Shown here one piece after another: positions 59,001 to 64,000 of a DNA stretch of 64,000 nucleotides. The notes below the pieces were generated by a model, which did not search any database, had not been told where the DNA came from, and saw only the letters and a list, made by a program, of their open reading frames with translations. The stretch comes from Fragilariopsis cylindrus CCMP1102 (lineage: Eukaryota > Bacillariophyta > Bacillariophyceae > Bacillariales > Bacillariaceae), in the NCBI GenBank assembly GCA_900095095.1, contig FMBT01000291.1, forward strand, positions 310,001-374,000, written 5' to 3'. Each line of letters begins with the position of its first letter. The stretch's first letter is position 1. The translations under genes and the position numbers were made by a program.

Positions 59001-62000
59001 CGTGAGTTGAATGCCTTATGCATAGACTTTTGGCCAACAAGACCGTTCACCAAAGTTATCAGTCGCAAGGGTAGATCAGGACTAGAATTCTTCATATCCC
59101 ACACTTGGTGATTTAGAAGTAGTTGTTTCATTGCATCAAGATCTGAAAAGACCCAATTTGTTGCAATTGGGATCGGTACAAGTGATGGATTCTTCTGACT
59201 GGCATCTGTAGAAGTGGGGACAAAGCCATGTACGGAAAATGCAAAAGCCTGCTCAAGGATTTTCTGGTCTACGAATTTCTTTCCCTGAATCAAAAGTGCG
59301 AGAACCTGGAAACCACCACCTCCCTGCATTGCCTCCAGGTTCGGGGGATGCCGATGGGTGCTAGCTCTGAATAGACGTAGAGTTAGTGCCAGACTCCGAG
59401 CTGAAGATGCCGCGTATACCAACGGCATCAAGATTTGTGGTCCTCCAGCCCATTGGATGTTATCTTCGAAACAACGAGGATTTACAACGCCTGATTTTCC
59501 AAAAAGCGAGGCGTCTGAAGAGACGCAATCGTTACCGTTGTTTATTCGTGCAAGATTCACTAACCTACCTGACCAATTCCTCCTCCTGGATGAAGTAGAT
59601 TCGTTGGATTTTCTGTTAAAATTCTGATTCGTTGTCCCTGCTCGGTAAGCTAACACGACACAGTCTGGAGGTATTGTGCATAACAGACCAAGAGACCCTA
59701 ACGAATCATTGTCGTCGTCGTGCGAGACACTTAGTCCCAGTTCTCGAGAGACAGTACCAGCAGCTTCAAGTCTTGCTATATCTCGACGACGAAGAGCGCT
59801 TGCTACACTACCAGGTTCCCCCGTCTCCGAAAGCAACGCAAAGGCTGCAGTGCCCGTCGCCGATAACGACAGACGTTGTGGCCGATCGCCCCAAAAGAGT
59901 CCTTCGAAGTCTGGACCGTATATAAATATGGCCGTTGCATCTAATTCCATTAAAACAGTCGAAAGCATTAGAGTTGGACCAAGCTCCCAACTGGGGATCA
60001 TACCTCGGACTATTCCACTTGATGCAACAACAGCGTTTGGAGCGCCTATGAGGATTCGGGCGTTCGGGGCAATATTGACGCTGTCAATCTTTATCTCTGA
60101 TTCCAGAGGCCGTCCATCGACATACATTGCAATCACGGATTTCCTCCCCATCATTGTTCTCTTAGTAGGGGTGTAAGTCAGCATCACATGATGCCACACT
60201 CCCGGAACAAGCGGAGACACTGGGAAGCACATAGGTTCTCCTTTAGTAGATGACGAAGAGACAACGTTGAATTGCTGCGCCAACACATCGTACCATACAG
60301 AGAGAAAAACTGCACTTTGTGGAGTGTGCGTTCCATCGCTTGTGGAAATAGTCGGATTTGATACATCAAACAAGTAGATATTTCCCTCTCTATTGTCATC
60401 TGTAGGTCTGGAATACCTGAACCACAAAGAGAAAGAGAACCCCGACGTTGCCATAGGAGTCCAAACTCTCTCCCCACCAGAAGAGCCAGGTGCAGCTACA
60501 CCAGCCGATAGAAAGCCACCAGGTTTCAGTGATGACAAGTCAAGACAATCAACTTCGAGGAAATTGAGTCTTCCAACTTCCGAAGCCTTGTAAAGTCTAT
60601 CTTCGACCTTTGTTTTGTGCAACAGAATAGAGAGCGTGTTGATGGTGTCACCACCCATTATACAGTAAGGCACTCGTTCACCCCTCTCGGCTATAGCACA
60701 TAGTGATTCAAGTCTACGACAAAAGTCAGTTTCCTTCTCTTCAAACGTATCTGGATCATCTATCTCGTTCGGTTTTGATAGTCGTTGACGAATCGAAGAA
60801 CTTATAACAGGAAGACGAATTTGGGAGTCATATCTTTCGTCTCTGAGAATTGGACCTGCAATTCCACGAATAACAGATACAAAATCACTATGTGACATAC
60901 TAAATGCTGCAACCCGTCTCAATAAAAGTGTGAAACGTGGATATAGGTGATGAGACGTGTCATCCAGTATTGGAGAAAATTCTCTGGGATTAGTTATGCT
61001 CCAGACCATCCCACATTTAGCGATTTGAGAGAGAGTGGTCCCAAGTCGGCTCGGATCGCATAGCCGAATGATTTGGTCAAAGGCGCGCTTGGCGAGTGTA
61101 TTACCCTCTTCAGTTTCAGGCAGAAACAAAACTAGCCCAAGCACTAGTCGGGCTGCATCGGGGTTACGCATCATTTGGGCTTTACTAGTCTTTTCAACAT
61201 CTAGCCTCGTCAAATTGAAGGATGGATCCATGTGAGACATGGCGAGTTCCAACACTTGGACAGCTCTTTCCGATTCTTCCAAAATTTTCGTTTGTGAAAC
61301 TGCTATTGCAAGATCCAAATAGAACGATTTTAGTCGTAGATAATACATGTTCTGAGTGGAAGGCCTGAATGGTCTATGCTGTGACGATACTGGATCTACT
61401 AATGTACTTGCGGGTAATGCAATCGGTATAAGAGAGCCGGCGTCCTGATCTTTTGGCTCATTGCGAGCGTTGAATCCTATTGCTGAATCAACAACCGACA
61501 GTAAATTCTGTAGAAGATCCATTAAATTTGTGGATATTTCGTTGTCGTCCTGATTTGCACATCCGCCAAGTGAAAGAACAACTCTTAAAGTTGTCTCAAA
61601 GCCACCTGTAAGACGAAAGGCTTCTCTGGCTATGCTACTTGACTCCAATGCATTTTTTAGCATTATATATATACTAGAAACTCGTTGTAGAACAATCACA
61701 TTTAGCTTGCGTTTAGGGACAAACTCAATCCCATCAGCCGTGGACTTGTTGAGTGTCTTTTTCGATAGAAATTGCTTCGCTGCTTCTGGTACACCGCATG
61801 CTTTAGACATCATCACTGTAAAATAGTCTACCACTTTTAAACAAAATTCCATGTCATAAAGAAGTAGCCCCAAAGTCTCTCGGGAGACTATGATAGCTTG
61901 AAAAACACTTAATGCAGCCATTGCTGCCTCATCACCAAGCTCCTTGATAGATGCCATCAATAGATAATTTATGTCTCGGTCTTGCTCTTTATCACGACGA

Positions 62001-63965
62001 ACCATTAGCAATGGAGCGCCCCGTCTAGCTTGGTATCCCATGACTAAAGAAAATACTCTTAAAATAGCGGCACATACAGTATCAAATGGAGTGGTAGTAG
62101 GAGGTTCCGCAAATGTATTTCCCTCGTCGTCTTCAAAAGTAATCTGCCATAAACTCTTATTTTTTTCAAGTTCACTCAACAAGATGTCCGCAATATTATC
62201 CACCATTTTAGTTACCTTTCCAGATTGCATGATCTGAGGACCAACTTTCCCGTCGAACCGAAATATCTTTTCTAATGACTCGTTGATGAGGTCCGTATCC
62301 GCGAATAATCCTTCCAGAGCAACCGTTTTATGTTCTTCTTCTGCATTTTTTAATCCCTCTTCTAATAGACTCTTGCAAATTACGACAAAGACTTCGCTCA
62401 ACACGCTGAATGGCTGTAATGCCTGGGACCCTGTTACACCGGTGACAACAAATTCAACCGTTTTTAGAATCAAAATCTTGAGATTTTCTTCTTCAAATGT
62501 CGGAAATGCAAGTATATATAGCGTCAGAAAATGACTACGCTTTTCTAACAAGTCGTAATTGCGGACGTGTTCCGAATACAACTGTAGAGCTGACAACAAT
62601 AGATCCGTGACGATATCGAAATGTTTTGACGTTTCGACCAAATTATTCTTTTTGGAAGGAGACGAATTAAATCTAGTTTTAGTAGCCACTTGAAGGGAAT
62701 AGGTTGCCAAATCTCGTATGGATTGCTCGTTTCCAATTTCTGGTTTCTTCCCATTGTTTTCTTCGACATACATCCTTAGCATGGGAACCACCTGATACAT
62801 TAAATCCTCGATAATATCAAAAGCTGCTGGATTTGAAGCTAATTTCAGGTCCTCGATTTTTGTGTTTTCTTTGCCGCCCTTATCAGTAGCAGCAGTTATA
62901 TCGGTGGTCGTCGCGGTGGTGGTGGTGGTGGATTGGCAAGTTGCTAGTAGTGGTAGAAGTTCCATTAACTTTTTCCCGTGCATAGATTTGGACTGAAGAA
63001 TCGCCGTCTTCAAAACTTGATAACCCTTTGCCGCTTCAAAATCGTTCATAAGCTCATGACAATCGTGTCGACAGGAATAGTAGACTAGATGTACTACAGT
63101 TGATAACGAAATAGCCCACAATCCTGCCGCTTCGGCATCGGTTCCATATAAACTCGATGCGTTGCTACTATTACTGCCTTCTCCTGTTGACGATTTTTCG
63201 TTGCTGTCATTACCACCACCATCACCTCCACCATTGTCGCTACTACTACTATTATTTGTTGTTGTCGTTTGTCCACAAAGTTCCTTAATATCATCTGTCA
63301 TGTGAGTGATCATTTTTCGATCATGGAGGAACCAAACCAAGCTATTCGATAAGCAATATTGTGCAAAGGCAATAATAACCTGTGACGCTGCCTTAGCTAC
63401 GTGAACTCCCGACCTGGGATAGGAGGCACCTGATAATGCTAACAACCCAAAAAGATGCGGCCGAAGTTGCTCTCCGACCGATTGATCCGTACATAACGTA
63501 CAAAGTAATTGACTAACCTTCCCAGTTGCACGACTCGATATTGGCTTTATTGGTTGATCCGTTTTACCTTGTGCTTCATATTCTTTATAAGTTTGTGCGG
63601 CATGTTGCAATTCCAAGACACGTAACAACCTCAAACAATGTATCATGTTAGGGGGCAATTCATTTTCTAAACACCGCATAACAAACTTTTCTGTTTTAGG
63701 TGCCGCCAGTAAAACATCCAAATCGCAATGGGAAGAATCACCAGTACCATGATTACCGTTATTGTTATTTTTGTTGTCACTACTGTCTTGTTCTTCGTCG
63801 GATCCACCCAACAGTGTTAAAAGTTCCGCCTTCCATTCTACACCTGACTTTCCCTTTGCAGCCATAACGATCCGTTGTACTCCTTCACATAGGTTGCGTG
63901 CCGATAAGGATACTCTCCGATCGATTTCGGCATCTTGTTTACCAATACCACGAAAAAATCCTCGA
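53062..63965 (-). CDS. giant BEACH-WD40 protein (WDFY3/neurobeachin/LvsA type), 5' part outside window
   Basis: A nearly single 10.9-kb exon, at least 3630 aa, read from 63965 (candidate acceptor TTTTTTTAG at 63974-63966) to TGA 53064-53062. Domains in order: helical armadillo/HEAT-like N-terminal half; a concanavalin-like segment near 60480-59900 (FSFSLWFRYS ... GVWHHVMLTY ... YVDGRPL); a PH-BEACH domain near 55660-55110; the BEACH domain near 55085-54220 (MTNFEFLMYLN, TYNDLTQYPVFPWVIADY, FHYGTHYSCAAYVLYYM, LPEFFY-type EFFYLPDFL, DLIFGYKQRG); and WD40 repeats to the end (GSIDSTVRLW, VILWDLRTL). These proteins organise membrane fusion, lysosome size or selective autophagy. The frame slips by one base in a seven-A run (plus strand 57652-57658); six would join both halves. 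Acidic, Asn- and Gly-rich inserts are disordered. Confidence 0.87.
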
Positions 63966-64000
63966 CTAAAAAAAGTAACCGTAAGAAAAAATATCACGTT
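63966..64000 (-). other. probable intron start of BEACH gene at window edge
   Basis: Read on the minus strand, a T-run followed by TAG immediately precedes TCGAGGATTTTTTCG. The frame continues open to the edge but without ATG, so the upstream exon(s) are outside. Confidence 0.4.

Overview
The window is nuclear DNA of a eukaryotic alga, most likely a diatom or close stramenopile. The genes carry spliceosomal GT-AG introns (mostly about 80-250 bp) and eukaryotic ribosomal and replication proteins. Two predicted proteins have an ER-type signal peptide followed by a plastid-type cleavage motif; one of these adds a twin-arginine thylakoid signal, which fits a secondary red plastid. The retroelements resemble Ty1/copia lineages known from diatoms. 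No CRISPR, rRNA or tRNA gene was seen.

Layout. 1-791: 3' part of an unknown Asn/Asp-rich protein (+). 1109-7622: seven-exon IML1/DEPDC5 homologue (GATOR1 subunit, -). 8281-8835: RLP24 ribosome-biogenesis factor (+). 9235-10869: sirtuin (-). 11160-12095: metallo-beta-lactamase/glyoxalase-II-like hydrolase (+). 12575-16421: long two-pore (TPC-type) cation channel (-). 16.8-18.5 kb: poorly resolved low-complexity gene (+). 19426-20013: thylakoid-lumen DUF4399 protein (-). 20.5-39.5 kb: a repeat island. 40453-40701: RPS27 (+). 41944-45036: a second, shorter TPC channel (+). 45323-46716: FAD monooxygenase with plastid-type leader (-). 47377-48857: mitochondrial thiolase, trifunctional-enzyme beta type (+). 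49175-50871: DNA primase large subunit (-). 51411-52383: RPL8/uL2 (+). 53062 to the window end: most of a giant BEACH-WD40 protein, read from a nearly uninterrupted 10.9-kb exon (-).

The repeat island is a clear nesting series. An outer 6.0-kb Ty1/copia element lies on the minus strand with 275-bp LTRs and target duplication GTCCT. It is split inside gag by an inner 9.4-kb Ty1/copia element on the plus strand with 812-bp LTRs and target duplication TCCTG. Next to it (36.0-39.5 kb) is a decayed minus-strand copia relic related to the inner element. Two copies of a roughly 1-kb terminal-inverted-repeat element sit in this relic. Their ends are GGCGCGTTCC... and their target duplications are 4 bp (TATT, TATA). 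Homology with the inner element predicts the uninterrupted relic sequence, so these borders are fixed to the base.

Several otherwise intact genes are broken by a single base, often in short homopolymers: sirtuin, FAD monooxygenase, the minus-strand TPC (twice), the BEACH gene, probably the 3' end of the plus-strand TPC, and the inner copia pol. Residual indel error in a long-read assembly is the simplest reading; real pseudogenisation is the alternative. All coordinates and splice sites were worked out by eye, from reading-frame continuity, GT-AG borders and recalled family motifs.
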